Positions 8,274-16,451 of a DNA stretch of 27,711 nt are shown here, one piece after another. Source of the DNA: JBKGYG01 sp046546235 (GTDB lineage: Bacteria > Bacillota > Clostridia > Lachnospirales > DSM-24629); NCBI GenBank assembly GCA_046546235.1, contig JBKGYG010000019.1, positions 1 through 27,711 of the forward strand. The letters are read 5' to 3'. The notes under the pieces were generated by a model. The model searched no databases and was not told the DNA's origin. It was given only the letters and a program-made list of their open reading frames with translations. Numbering within the stretch: position 1 is the first letter of the stretch; every line of letters starts with the position of its first letter. A program made the position numbers and the translations under genes.

Positions 8274-9128
8274 TTATACATTCCCTAACTTAATATTATC
8301 AAGATACTTATCAGCAGTTTCTTTAGCTTTGAGCATAAAGTTAATATCCGTTGCTGGATTATCCATTTTATAACGAGGGAAATACCTAGATAAGTGCAGA
8401 GGAATAGTCTTATCAAGCTCACTTAAAAATTTTGATATTAATTCTATTTCTTCAAGGCTGTCATTTTCCCCACTAACTAATAAAGTTGTAACTTCAATAT
8501 GACACGATTTTGCAGCTAATTCTATAGTATTAAGTACTGGTTTTAGTGAAGCACCACAAATTTTTTTATAATAATTTTGGTTAAAACTTTTCAAATCTAT
8601 ATTCATTGCATCTACATAAGGTAACAGTTCTTTTAACGGTTCTTCACTAATAAAACCATTTGTTACAAGTACTACAGAACTACTATTATCTTTTGATTTT
8701 AATAATTTTGATACATCATAGATATATTCATACCAAATAGAAGGTTCATTATAAGTAAAAGCAATTCCAATATTATCTTTAGTATTAATAATCATATCTA
8801 CAAGATCTTCTTTAGGGATATATTTACCTTTGACAGTTGTTTGAGAAATATTATAATTTTGACAAAAAGTGCAAGTCATATTACAACCATAACTTCCAAC
8901 AGAAATTATTTGTGAAGAAGGCTTGAAGTAGTGTAACGGTTTTTTCTCAATTGGATCTAAAGAAAGAGCTGTGATATCACCATAGTTTAATGTGTATAGT
9001 TCTCCTTTTTCATGAAGTCTAACATTACATTTTCCCACATTACCTTCTTTTATAATACAGTTATGAGGACAAAGATAACAATGAATATCTTCTTTTATAC
9101 TATTATAAAACTTAGCTTTAGTTTTCAT
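8274..9128 (-). CDS. amrS: AmmeMemoRadiSam system radical SAM enzyme
   Basis: A 284-aa radical SAM protein. The [4Fe-4S]-binding CxxxCxxC is CNMTCTFC (Cys82, Cys86, Cys89), preceded by GSYG. A second N-terminal Cys cluster, CYLCPHNC...GKCNVR (Cys17, 20, 24, 34), is characteristic of this AmrS subfamily. Other family blocks are DPIEKKPLHYF and the segment FTYNEPSIWYEY. The C-terminus has the LSRYFPRYKM region. Its reaction is not established to my knowledge. The MEMO-AMMECR1 fusion lies 24 nt upstream on the same strand, the arrangement that defines the system, so both are likely one operon. The minus-strand start has AGAGG a short distance upstream. Confidence 0.92.
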   Translation of the reverse strand: MKTKAKFYNSIKEDIHCYLCPHNCIIKEGNVGKCNVRLHEKGELYTLNYGDITALSLDPIEKKPLHYFKPSSQIISVGSYGCNMTCTFCQNYNISQTTVKGKYIPKEDLVDMIINTKDNIGIAFTYNEPSIWYEYIYDVSKLLKSKDNSSSVVLVTNGFISEEPLKELLPYVDAMNIDLKSFNQNYYKKICGASLKPVLNTIELAAKSCHIEVTTLLVSGENDSLEEIELISKFLSELDKTIPLHLSRYFPRYKMDNPATDINFMLKAKETADKYLDNIKLGNV

Positions 9129-9152
9129 AATAAAAACCTCTTTCTTAAAGCC

Positions 9153-10568
9153 CTAATTAATATTACTCTCTCTATGTCTTATGACTTCAAACCTCTTAAT
9201 TTTATAATCTTTATCAGGTTCAATACCAGCTTTTCTTAAAGCAATAGACAATTGTTCTTCTACTGTGTTAACACCTTCCAAATCTGGTAATAATAGTCCT
9301 CTACGGGTATTATTATAAACAATCACACCATATTTTTTAGGATCTAGTTCAGAAACATTAGTAGGCTCAGGTTCTGTAAGAACATCCACTGAGAAATCAA
9401 TATCAAGAAGTTCATCTTCTTTTACTTCATAAAAACGTGGGTCATGACATCCAGCTTCAATAGAATTTCTTATAATTTCTTCTGCTACAGAATCAGTAGT
9501 AGGTAATATAGTTCCAATACAACCTCTTAATTCACCGTGTTTTTTTAAAGAGACAAATACTCCTCGTTTTTTATTTTTCATATCTTCAGTTACATAATCT
9601 GGTATAAGTGTCATCCTCTTACCAGTATTTAAATAAGTAGTTAAGCTTTCTCTAGCAAGTTTTACATATGGGTCATTTTGAGTCAATTTATTTTCTTTGT
9701 GTTTACTAAGCAAAGCTTCGATATCATTTAGTTTAGATTGAACTTCACCCTTAGGAGAAATTCTAATAACTCCATATCCTACTCCAAAGGTGCCTTCATA
9801 GCTTAATAGTTCACCATCAAATCTAGTGCCATCCAAAGCGCCTAACATTATTAGGACAGAACGTCTACCACATTCACCAGCTTCAGAGATTATTTTTTTA
9901 TCCATTTTAAAGTGACTTAGAATATCTCCGCTTTTTAAATTATCTATAAAAGAGGTATCAAACTGTTTTCCATAAGGACTATAATCATAAGGGCCTTCAT
10001 CCTTTAAACGATGAGATAAATCACCACTAGAGATTATAACAACATCCTCATCTAATGATTCAACAGCCTTTGTAATATTGATACCAAATTTATAAAGTTC
10101 TAAATCACTGATAGGTGCATAAGTAATATGAATTAGATTGTAATCTGAATAATATTTATTAACATAGTATAAAGGAACAATTGCTCCATGATCTAATTTA
10201 AGATTTACATTATAATGCTCAAGGAGTTCTTCATCGTCTAAAACAACTGGCAAATCATCATTAGTAGATAATTCATATATTTTTTCACTAAGTTGTTGAT
10301 TAATTTTTAAATTCATACTCACATCTGGAACTCCAAATTGGCTAAGATCTCCTTCTATATTTCTCTCATTAACGATAGCAATACGATCTTCAAACATAGT
10401 ACCATGAGGAGAAATAAGTACAATTGTTTTAGGAGATAGTTCTTTGATTTCTTGACCAATTTGATTCATGCTATCTATAGTTTTTTGTATCTTTTTTTCT
10501 TGTCCTTTTCCCACTTCAGGTATTATTAGTGGTGGGTGCGGCATAAGATAGTAGCCTTTTATTGACAT
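9153..10568 (-). CDS. amrB/amrA: AmmeMemoRadiSam fusion: MEMO-like (AmrB) plus AMMECR1-like (AmrA) domains
   Basis: A 471-aa two-domain protein. Residues 1 to about 275 are a MEMO/LigB-type domain related to class III extradiol dioxygenases, with MPHPPLIIPEVGKG at the start and the blocks LISPHGTMFEDR, LDHGAIVPLYYV, ISSGDLSHRL and AGECGRRSVLIMLGAL. Residues from about 295 to 471 are an AMMECR1 domain with its signature LRGCIGT, then SIEAGCHDPRF. In many genomes these are separate genes next to a radical SAM gene, whereas here they are fused and the radical SAM gene follows directly. MEMO proteins bind iron in eukaryotes, but the bacterial pathway is unresolved, so only the system name is given. 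GAAGGTGATT precedes the start. Confidence 0.93.
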   Translation of the reverse strand: MSIKGYYLMPHPPLIIPEVGKGQEKKIQKTIDSMNQIGQEIKELSPKTIVLISPHGTMFEDRIAIVNERNIEGDLSQFGVPDVSMNLKINQQLSEKIYELSTNDDLPVVLDDEELLEHYNVNLKLDHGAIVPLYYVNKYYSDYNLIHITYAPISDLELYKFGINITKAVESLDEDVVIISSGDLSHRLKDEGPYDYSPYGKQFDTSFIDNLKSGDILSHFKMDKKIISEAGECGRRSVLIMLGALDGTRFDGELLSYEGTFGVGYGVIRISPKGEVQSKLNDIEALLSKHKENKLTQNDPYVKLARESLTTYLNTGKRMTLIPDYVTEDMKNKKRGVFVSLKKHGELRGCIGTILPTTDSVAEEIIRNSIEAGCHDPRFYEVKEDELLDIDFSVDVLTEPEPTNVSELDPKKYGVIVYNNTRRGLLLPDLEGVNTVEEQLSIALRKAGIEPDKDYKIKRFEVIRHRESNIN

Positions 10569-10726
10569 TTAATCACCTTCTTTTTTAATATTTAACCCGA
10601 GTTATTTATTGAACATGTCTAATATGACCAAGATAGTTTAGTATGTCCTGTATTTAAATGTATCATTATAGAATAATTTTTTCAAATGCTATTGACTTTT
10701 AATTCCTGATTTTTTTAATATCATAC

Positions 10727-10755
10727 TTGAAAAAAATCGTTTAAAAATTTATAGT
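10727..10755 (+). promoter_or_regulatory. Probable sigma-A promoter for the COG3044-type ATPase
   Basis: TTGAAA (10727-10732) and TATAGT (10750-10755) are separated by 17 nt and end about 40 nt before the ATG at 10794. The rest of the 225-nt divergent gap (10569-10793) must also hold the minus-strand promoter of the AmmeMemoRadiSam operon. A TATAAT on that strand near 10672 is a candidate, but it lacks a good -35. Confidence 0.55.
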
Positions 10756-10793
10756 ATTATGTAAAGAAATAATCAAACATGACGGAGGATTGT

Positions 10794-12482
10794 ATGAAAA
10801 CAAAAGAAGATTTAACAAAGATTTTAAATAGAATAGATGGAAAAGGTTACAAAGCATATAAAGATATAGCAGGGATTTATCAATTCGATAAATATCAATT
10901 AGCTATTGATTATGTTCAAGGGGATCCTTTTGCTTCACCCTCAAGAATTAGAGTTATTATGAATCATAAAGTATCTAAAATACCTAAATGTCTATTTGAC
11001 AAACCGAATAAAAAAATCTCTGTAGAAGACTTTATTACAAGAACATTTTCACGACAAATCAGAAATGCTGATATCAGTAAAAAAGGTTCTGGTAAAAGTG
11101 GTCTAATAATAATTGATAGATGTGGACAAGAGATATTACAAAGAACATCTGTTGTAATTAAAGATAAAACAATAGAAGCCAGGCTTGAAATAGGTTTGCC
11201 AGCAAGAGGTAGACGAGTACTAGGTAAGCAAGCCATAGGTTTGTTATGTGATGAGATTAGGGAAATTACATTAAAAAGTATGATATATGATAATATTAAT
11301 AAGAACAAATTAAAAGAGCAAGTAGAATTAACAGAAGATCAAAATTTTATAAGAAATCAGTTAGAAAAACTAAGGCTTTTAGCTTTTGTTGCCAATAATT
11401 CAATACTTCCAAGAGAAAGTGGAATATCACAAAAACCTCTAAGAAGTGACGTGATACCTTTTACAAGTCCCAAGTCTTTAGAAGTAACAATGGAGTTGCC
11501 GAACAAAGGGAGCATAACAGGAATGGGTATTCCAGAAGGGGTAACCCTAATTGTTGGCGGAGGTTATCATGGTAAATCTACATTATTAAAGGCAATAGAA
11601 CTAGGAGTATATAATCATATACCTAATGATGGGAGAGAATATGTAATTACTAGAGATGATGCTGTGAAAATAAGGGCAGAGGATGGTAGAAGAGTAGAAA
11701 AGGTTAATATCTCACCATTTATAAATAATTTGCCTAACAATAAAGATACATCTACATTCTCTACAGAAAATGCAAGTGGAAGCACATCCCAAGCAACTAA
11801 TATAATAGAAGCTATGGAGATAGGTACAAGCTTATTAATGATAGATGAAGATACATCAGCAACTAACTTTATGATTCGAGATAATAAGATGAAACAATTG
11901 ATAGCAAAAGAAAAGGAACCGATAACACCATTTATAGATACTGTTCGTAGTCTGTATGAAGATAATGGAGTTTCTTCTATTATTGTAATAGGTGGATCAG
12001 GAGAGTATTTTAATGTAGCTGACAAAGTAATTATGATGGATGAGTATAAACCTATTGATGTTACAAATAATGCTAAAAACCTAGCTGATAAAACAAAACA
12101 TACTTATAAGTTTTCATTATCAACAGATAGAAAAATATCAAGTAAAACATTTGAAAAAGATCATTACAAATTAAAGATAAAATCAGTAGGTAATGAAAAA
12201 TTATTATATGATAAAAGTGAAATAGAGTTAAAATACGTTGAACAACTAATAGATGAAAGTCAAACTAGATGTATTGGAATGATTATGAGATATATAAAGG
12301 AACAAAGGCTTTATCAAAATAGAAGTTTAAAAGAAACAATTGAACAGATTTTAGATACTATAGATAATAAAGGCTTAGACGTTATTTCAATATATAAAGG
12401 ACACCCAGGGAAATTAGCTTTGCCAAGAAAACAAGAAATATCAGCAGCCTTAAATAGGTTTAGAAGATTGGTTGTTAAGTAA
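10794..12482 (+). CDS. P-loop ATPase of the ABC_ATPase (COG3044) family
   Basis: A 562-aa protein matching the COG3044/PF09818 group. The Walker A is GGGYHGKST (255-263). The region after it, including YVITRDDAVKIRAEDGR, INNLP and the segment FSTENASGSTSQA, is typical of the group, and Walker B is LLMIDEDTSATNFM at about 346-359, with VIGGSGEYF later. The family is ABC-like but soluble. A trypanosome relative, MRB1590, binds RNA, so a nucleic-acid role is possible, and I assign none here. ATG 10794 is preferred over ATG 10779 because GGAGG at 10784-10788 lies between them, 5 nt from the second. It is monocistronic, with a promoter at 10727 and a terminator at 12498. Confidence 0.88.
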   Translation: MKTKEDLTKILNRIDGKGYKAYKDIAGIYQFDKYQLAIDYVQGDPFASPSRIRVIMNHKVSKIPKCLFDKPNKKISVEDFITRTFSRQIRNADISKKGSGKSGLIIIDRCGQEILQRTSVVIKDKTIEARLEIGLPARGRRVLGKQAIGLLCDEIREITLKSMIYDNINKNKLKEQVELTEDQNFIRNQLEKLRLLAFVANNSILPRESGISQKPLRSDVIPFTSPKSLEVTMELPNKGSITGMGIPEGVTLIVGGGYHGKSTLLKAIELGVYNHIPNDGREYVITRDDAVKIRAEDGRRVEKVNISPFINNLPNNKDTSTFSTENASGSTSQATNIIEAMEIGTSLLMIDEDTSATNFMIRDNKMKQLIAKEKEPITPFIDTVRSLYEDNGVSSIIVIGGSGEYFNVADKVIMMDEYKPIDVTNNAKNLADKTKHTYKFSLSTDRKISSKTFEKDHYKLKIKSVGNEKLLYDKSEIELKYVEQLIDESQTRCIGMIMRYIKEQRLYQNRSLKETIEQILDTIDNKGLDVISIYKGHPGKLALPRKQEISAALNRFRRLVVK

Positions 12483-12497
12483 AGAGAATATAATTTA

Positions 12498-12545
12498 AAC
12501 AAGGTTTTACAGTCTTAATTGATTGGTGAAATCTTGTTTTTTTAT
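12498..12545 (+). terminator. Intrinsic terminator of the ATPase gene
   Basis: AACAAGGTTTTAC (12498-12510) pairs with GTGAAATCTTGTT (12526-12538) through a 13-bp stem with G-T wobbles, followed by a long T-run. It also lies just beyond the convergent prepilin peptidase gene, whose stop is at 12554, and A-runs before the stem could let it work in both directions. Confidence 0.85.
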
Positions 12546-12553
12546 TTTTGTAT

Positions 12554-12991
12554 TTAATAAATATTGATAAAATACAAATAATATAAAGACAATGTTGAAG
12601 CAAATAGAAAAGGAGTAAAGGGAACAGACTTAAGGGACTTATTGAAAAACAAAATGCAAAAAAGACTAAACAATAATGCTATTACACATGCTGATAAAAA
12701 AATATAAATATTCAAAAACCAGCCAACCCAACTTCCTATAGCTGATAATAACTTTATATCACCTGCACCTATGTAACATAAATTTATTTTATATTTAAGT
12801 ATAATTAATATTAAGGAAGGAATAAAAACACCACTAAAAACTGTATACAATGAATTATGTATAATACCATTTATTAAGCCTAAGGCTAAAATAAGAACCA
12901 CTAAATAATTAGGAATAATTTTTTTAGAGATATCAATAAAAGTACATAAACAAAGTATTATTAATAGAACAAAAAACAAATAAAATTCCAT
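12554..12991 (-). CDS. A24-family prepilin peptidase (CpaA/TadV-like)
   Basis: A 145-aa integral membrane protein with about five or six hydrophobic helices and both catalytic Asp motifs of aspartic prepilin peptidases: Asp in CTFIDISKKIIPN (residue 20) and the GxGD motif in GAGDIKLLSAIGSW. It lacks the N-terminal methylase domain of bifunctional PilD, as do the short CpaA/TadV enzymes that process Flp-type prepilins. It should cleave the pilin leader at the cytoplasmic face of the membrane. It is divergent from the Tad-like array that begins 392 nt away and has its own consensus promoter and AGGAGG site. The obvious substrate in the window is the small protein at 19795-19983. Confidence 0.9.
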   Translation of the reverse strand: MEFYLFFVLLIILCLCTFIDISKKIIPNYLVVLILALGLINGIIHNSLYTVFSGVFIPSLILIILKYKINLCYIGAGDIKLLSAIGSWVGWFLNIYIFLSACVIALLFSLFCILFFNKSLKSVPFTPFLFASTLSLYYLYFINIY

Positions 12992-13035
12992 ATAAAATCC
13001 CTCCTGTAAAGCAAAAAAACAATATTGTAGAACTT

Positions 13036-13064
13036 ATTTTATATTATGGGAATATTATTGTCAA
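13036..13064 (-). promoter_or_regulatory. Sigma-A promoter of the prepilin peptidase gene
   Basis: On the minus strand TTGACA (13064-13059), a 17-nt spacer and TAAAAT (13041-13036) lie 45 nt upstream of the prepilin peptidase ATG. The perfect -35 and spacing make it the likely promoter, and it implies expression independent of the facing operon. Confidence 0.7.
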
Positions 13065-13184
13065 ACTGCAAAGCATTACATCTAACAACAAGTATTTAAA
13101 CAATAGACAAAACTAAACGTATAATTAAAATACATAAAAAAATATGAAGCTACAAATTAGTTGATATAGTATAAATATTAGGAC

Positions 13185-13213
13185 TTGAGAATTATATGTT
13201 AGTATGATAAAAT
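13185..13213 (+). promoter_or_regulatory. Candidate promoter of the Tad/T7SS array
   Basis: TTGAGA (13185-13190) and TAAAAT (13208-13213) are spaced by 17 nt, about 170 nt before the first gene's ATG. The match is moderate in very AT-rich DNA, so other start points are possible. Confidence 0.35.
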
Positions 13214-13383
13214 TTATATGTAAAAAATCAGCTATATTATAAGGAAATATGTATAAAAACCAAATATTAAATAATCACATAAAACAAAGAAATTTTTATA
13301 TGCACTAATATTTTAGCTCAAATATATTCTATAAATAATTTTATAAGAAGACAAAAATAGCAGATACAAAAGTGGGGATTATA

Positions 13384-14736
13384 ATGAAACTACTTCTAAT
13401 AACCGGTGGAATGCATGAAATTATTTCAAATAGTATTATAAAAAATAATAAAGTAATTAACGAAAAAAGCTTAAAATTAAAAGACTTAAATGAATTTCTT
13501 CAAGAGGTGAATCCTGATATAGACAATATTCTTATAACAGATGAGGCGTTTTCTTGTCAAACAAATAAAGACAAGCAGGATATAACTTTATTATTAGAAT
13601 GGTTAGGTAAAAATCAAAAAACAAAAAGTCTAGTTAAAGTAATTACAAAAGACTTTATGACGGCAAAAGATTTAGAGGATCTTTGTAATAGGTACAGTAA
13701 TCTGGAAATTAGTACATATGATTTAGTTAGAATACCTCAACATATTTTTGTTAATGCTTTTACAAATGTTCCTTCAAAAAAAACAATTAAAACAAAAGTT
13801 AAGAAAAAGGAATTAGAGAAATCACCAAATAAGAAAAAATCATTTCTTGAACGTTTTAGGACAAAACCTAAAGAAGATAATTCAGGACTAACAGCTACTG
13901 ATAAGTTAACAAAAGAATTTGAAAATATCAGTAGAGGTATTAGTAGAATTGTTGCAATAACTGGACATAGGGGAGCAGGGTTAACAAGTACAGTTGTTAA
14001 TGTGGCTTCAGAAGCAACAAAAAGGGGTTTAAGTGCGATAATAATTGATATGGATATTGATTATAGAAGCACTAACATGTATTTTAGTAGTTTTCACGAA
14101 CAGGCTAATAAAGATGAGGATATAAATGCATCACTTATAAGAACATTTGCAAAACCTCAGGATTATATGACAACATCATTTAATTTAAAAGGTAATTTGT
14201 GGTTAACGTCTTTAGGATACGGTTTTAAAGATAATAAGTTAATTAGTCAGTTTTATAATAGTAATAAATTAGTAGGGTTATTATCTGTACTTAGGAGTAA
14301 ATTTAATTTGGTTATACTGGATATGCCTTTAGATTTGTCAAGAGAATTTAAAGAAGCTTTAATACATATTGATACTTTTGGATTATGCGTGTCGAACAAT
14401 CTATATTCAGTATTAAGTACCCTAAGAAATATTGAAGTTACTTTTGATAAAGAATCTATATCATATTTAAATGCAAAATCAAAATCAATAATAACAAAGT
14501 ATAGTACAAGCTCAACGTTTCAAAAAGAAATATTTACACCTGAAAAAGTAAATGAAGTTCTTACATCAGGACTAAGTGAAAATTTTATATATGAAATGAA
14601 ATTAGCAGGTCAAGTGCCTTATAACGATGAGTTTGATATACAAATAGAGTCAGATGTTCCGTTGGTAAACACAAGCGCAGAACATGAAAAAGCTTATGGG
14701 AATATACTTTTAAGATTAATGGAGGGGGCAAAGTAA
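13384..14736 (+). CDS. CpaE/TadZ-like protein with degenerate MinD/ParA ATPase domain
   Basis: A 450-aa protein. Residues 1 to about 125 form a receiver-like alpha/beta domain, about 126-180 is a lysine-rich linker, and about 185-450 is a MinD/ParA-type domain. The deviant Walker A reads GHRGAGLTST (194-203), with Leu where ParA proteins have the catalytic Lys. The later blocks IIIDMDIDYRSTNMYF and FNLVILDMPLDLS correspond to the A' and Walker B motifs. Receiver-like plus atypical ATPase is the TadZ/CpaE layout, and these proteins place the Tad machine in the cell. ATG 13384 is preferred to GTG 13372 because GGGG at 13374-13377 is 6 nt upstream. The stop codon directly abuts the next ATG, so translation is coupled. 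Confidence 0.85.
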   Translation: MKLLLITGGMHEIISNSIIKNNKVINEKSLKLKDLNEFLQEVNPDIDNILITDEAFSCQTNKDKQDITLLLEWLGKNQKTKSLVKVITKDFMTAKDLEDLCNRYSNLEISTYDLVRIPQHIFVNAFTNVPSKKTIKTKVKKKELEKSPNKKKSFLERFRTKPKEDNSGLTATDKLTKEFENISRGISRIVAITGHRGAGLTSTVVNVASEATKRGLSAIIIDMDIDYRSTNMYFSSFHEQANKDEDINASLIRTFAKPQDYMTTSFNLKGNLWLTSLGYGFKDNKLISQFYNSNKLVGLLSVLRSKFNLVILDMPLDLSREFKEALIHIDTFGLCVSNNLYSVLSTLRNIEVTFDKESISYLNAKSKSIITKYSTSSTFQKEIFTPEKVNEVLTSGLSENFIYEMKLAGQVPYNDEFDIQIESDVPLVNTSAEHEKAYGNILLRLMEGAK

Positions 14737-15627
14737 ATGGATCTAAGTTCAGTAAAAAACATAACACCAAATAGAAATTTATTTAAAAAGATAATGGCAA
14801 TAATCGTAAGTATACTTGTAATAATAGGTTCTTTTATTATAATAACAAATTCAAATAAAGCAGCTCAGGATACAGTTTCTGTATTAAGGGTAAAGTCTAG
14901 TGATGGTTTGTCAGCATATACAATAATCACTGATAAAAATATTGAGGAATATGACATTATAAAAAAAGAATACAGTAAAGATATGATTTTGGCAGAAGAT
15001 AAAGATACAGTTATAAATAAAGTAAACAATTATTATTTGAGAGATAAGAGTATACTTTTTGAAGACCAAATAATTGATGAAAAACCATTGCGAAACAAAT
15101 GGTTATATGAGCTTGATGAAGATCAAGAAGTAGTCACAATACCTTATAATTACTTAGAATGTGGAGGGGATGTACTGCTCCCAGGAGACACAGTTCGCAT
15201 TCGTGTTACATATGAAACTGAAGATAATATCGTTAATGATTCTGAAAATGATTACAACCCTAACGGGCCTATTGTTAAATCAAGGGGCAAATTTATAAAA
15301 TCAGAAATACTATTTGATAAAATTGTTGTAATGGATATGCTCAATTCAAATAGTCACTCAATATACGAATTATATAATGAAGTAATGCAATTAGATGAAG
15401 AAAAAAGACAAGAAGTAATAAAAAGTGAAGAATTTTTGAAAAATATTCAACCAAGAGCGTTACTTTTAGCTGGTACAAAAGAACAAATGACAAATTATGC
15501 AAAATATAAAGGCGCAGATACTAATTCGTTCTTAATTACCATATTAAGCAGATCTAATAGTGAAGTAATATTAGATCAATTATCAACTTTGGAAAACGAG
15601 GTGGGGTCGTGGATAGAAAAGAACTAA
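14737..15627 (+). CDS. cpaB: CpaB/RcpC-like Tad pilus assembly protein
   Basis: A 296-aa protein with an N-terminal membrane helix at about residues 18-41 and an extracytoplasmic remainder. The SAF-like part (DGLSAYTIITDKNIEEYDII, then YYLRDKSILFEDQI) and the CpaB region (DQEVVTIPY, LECGGDVLLPGDTVRI) match the CpaB/RcpC family. In diderms this protein works near the secretin, and in Gram-positive Tad loci it persists without one, probably lining the export path through the wall. The start follows the previous stop with no gap and is served by GGAGGGGG inside the previous gene. The 3' end overlaps the next start by 19 nt. Confidence 0.85.
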   Translation: MDLSSVKNITPNRNLFKKIMAIIVSILVIIGSFIIITNSNKAAQDTVSVLRVKSSDGLSAYTIITDKNIEEYDIIKKEYSKDMILAEDKDTVINKVNNYYLRDKSILFEDQIIDEKPLRNKWLYELDEDQEVVTIPYNYLECGGDVLLPGDTVRIRVTYETEDNIVNDSENDYNPNGPIVKSRGKFIKSEILFDKIVVMDMLNSNSHSIYELYNEVMQLDEEKRQEVIKSEEFLKNIQPRALLLAGTKEQMTNYAKYKGADTNSFLITILSRSNSEVILDQLSTLENEVGSWIEKN

Positions 15628-16439
15628 AAACATTAGATTCAATATTAAAAAAAATATCTCCAAAGGAAAGGATAGGAGCAGAACTACAAGATAATAAACT
15701 ATTATATAGTGTAGTAGGTTTTATACCTGCTTGCGACTTCACAGATAATCCTATGTTGTTAAGCAATTTAGGTTATCTTCTATCAAAGAAAGGCTTAAAT
15801 ACTTGTATAGTGGATCTAAAAGTATTTTATCCTAATTTATATCAGGTTTTAGATGTGCCGTCTAATAAAAGAGGAAAAGGATTAATCAAAGTATTAAAGA
15901 GTGATAAAGTAGATTTTAGAACTGAGATACAAGAAACTAATTATGAAAAGTTATATCTTTTATCTCCAAGTCCTCAAGATTTAATGGAAGAATACTTTGA
16001 CTTTGGATTTGAAAATATAGAAAGAGTCATTTCTGTGCTAAAACAGATGTTTGATATTGTTTTATTAGATATACCAAACAACCCACCGTTAGAATTCTGT
16101 TTAGGTGCAATTAATAATTGTCATGTTGGATTTTTTACTGCTAGTGAAAGAATAGAAGCAGCAGGAAATATGATTAAACTCTTAGATTATGCAGCTTCAG
16201 TAGGGATAAGCACTGCTAAATTCACTAGGGTTATATTAATGAATATGCAAGATCTAAAATTTGATAATAAGTCAATAACGGAACTAGGGTTTAATATCGT
16301 AGCATCTCTGCCATTAATAAAAGGTGCAAATGCAAGAGCACTAGAAGGACGACTGTATGTAAAAGATAATCCAATAATAAATAAATATTTTAATAAAGAG
16401 ATTATAAAACTATCAAATTTATTGACTGAAGATTTATAG
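15609..16439 (+). CDS. Second MinD/ParA-like protein lacking the P-loop
   Basis: A 276-aa protein whose order of motifs is that of a MinD/ParA domain. There is an initial strand SVVGFIP (34-40) where the P-loop should follow, an A'-like CIVDLKVFYPNLYQVL (66-81), and a Walker-B-like FDIVLLDIPNNPP near residue 150. In place of the glycine-rich Walker A it reads GFIPACDFTDNPML (37-50), with no Gly-Lys-Thr, so it probably cannot hydrolyse ATP in the normal way. It may pair with the CpaE-like protein two genes upstream. The gene starts with GTG, preceded by GAGGTGGGG, inside the end of cpaB. The reading frame is intact and well spaced, which argues against a pseudogene. Confidence 0.7.
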   Translation: MDRKELKTLDSILKKISPKERIGAELQDNKLLYSVVGFIPACDFTDNPMLLSNLGYLLSKKGLNTCIVDLKVFYPNLYQVLDVPSNKRGKGLIKVLKSDKVDFRTEIQETNYEKLYLLSPSPQDLMEEYFDFGFENIERVISVLKQMFDIVLLDIPNNPPLEFCLGAINNCHVGFFTASERIEAAGNMIKLLDYAASVGISTAKFTRVILMNMQDLKFDNKSITELGFNIVASLPLIKGANARALEGRLYVKDNPIINKYFNKEIIKLSNLLTEDL

Positions 16440-16451
16440 AGGGGTGTGGAA

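Larger units (their letters stand above)
12992..13383. other. Divergent intergenic region of the Tad/T7SS locus
   Basis: A 392-nt, extremely AT-rich gap between the prepilin peptidase and the first Tad-like gene. I see one good minus-strand promoter (13036-13064), one moderate plus-strand promoter (13185-13213) and a leader of about 160 nt before the first plus-strand start. I see no convincing gene, riboswitch motif or strong hairpin. Confidence 0.6.

Noticed and set aside
11615..12025. 136-codon minus-strand open frame inside the COG3044-type ATPase
   Set aside because: It is antisense to the Walker B region of a well-conserved protein and has no start signals.
13249..13308. 19-codon frame with a nearby AAGGA in the divergent leader region
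   Set aside because: The ribosome site is only 3 nt from the ATG and the peptide has no recognisable property. Chance is likely in AT-rich DNA.
15609..16439. MinD-like gene as a decayed pseudogene
   Set aside because: The frame is intact and the gene is tightly fitted with a ribosome site and overlaps. Only the P-loop region is altered, so functional degeneration is more likely than decay.
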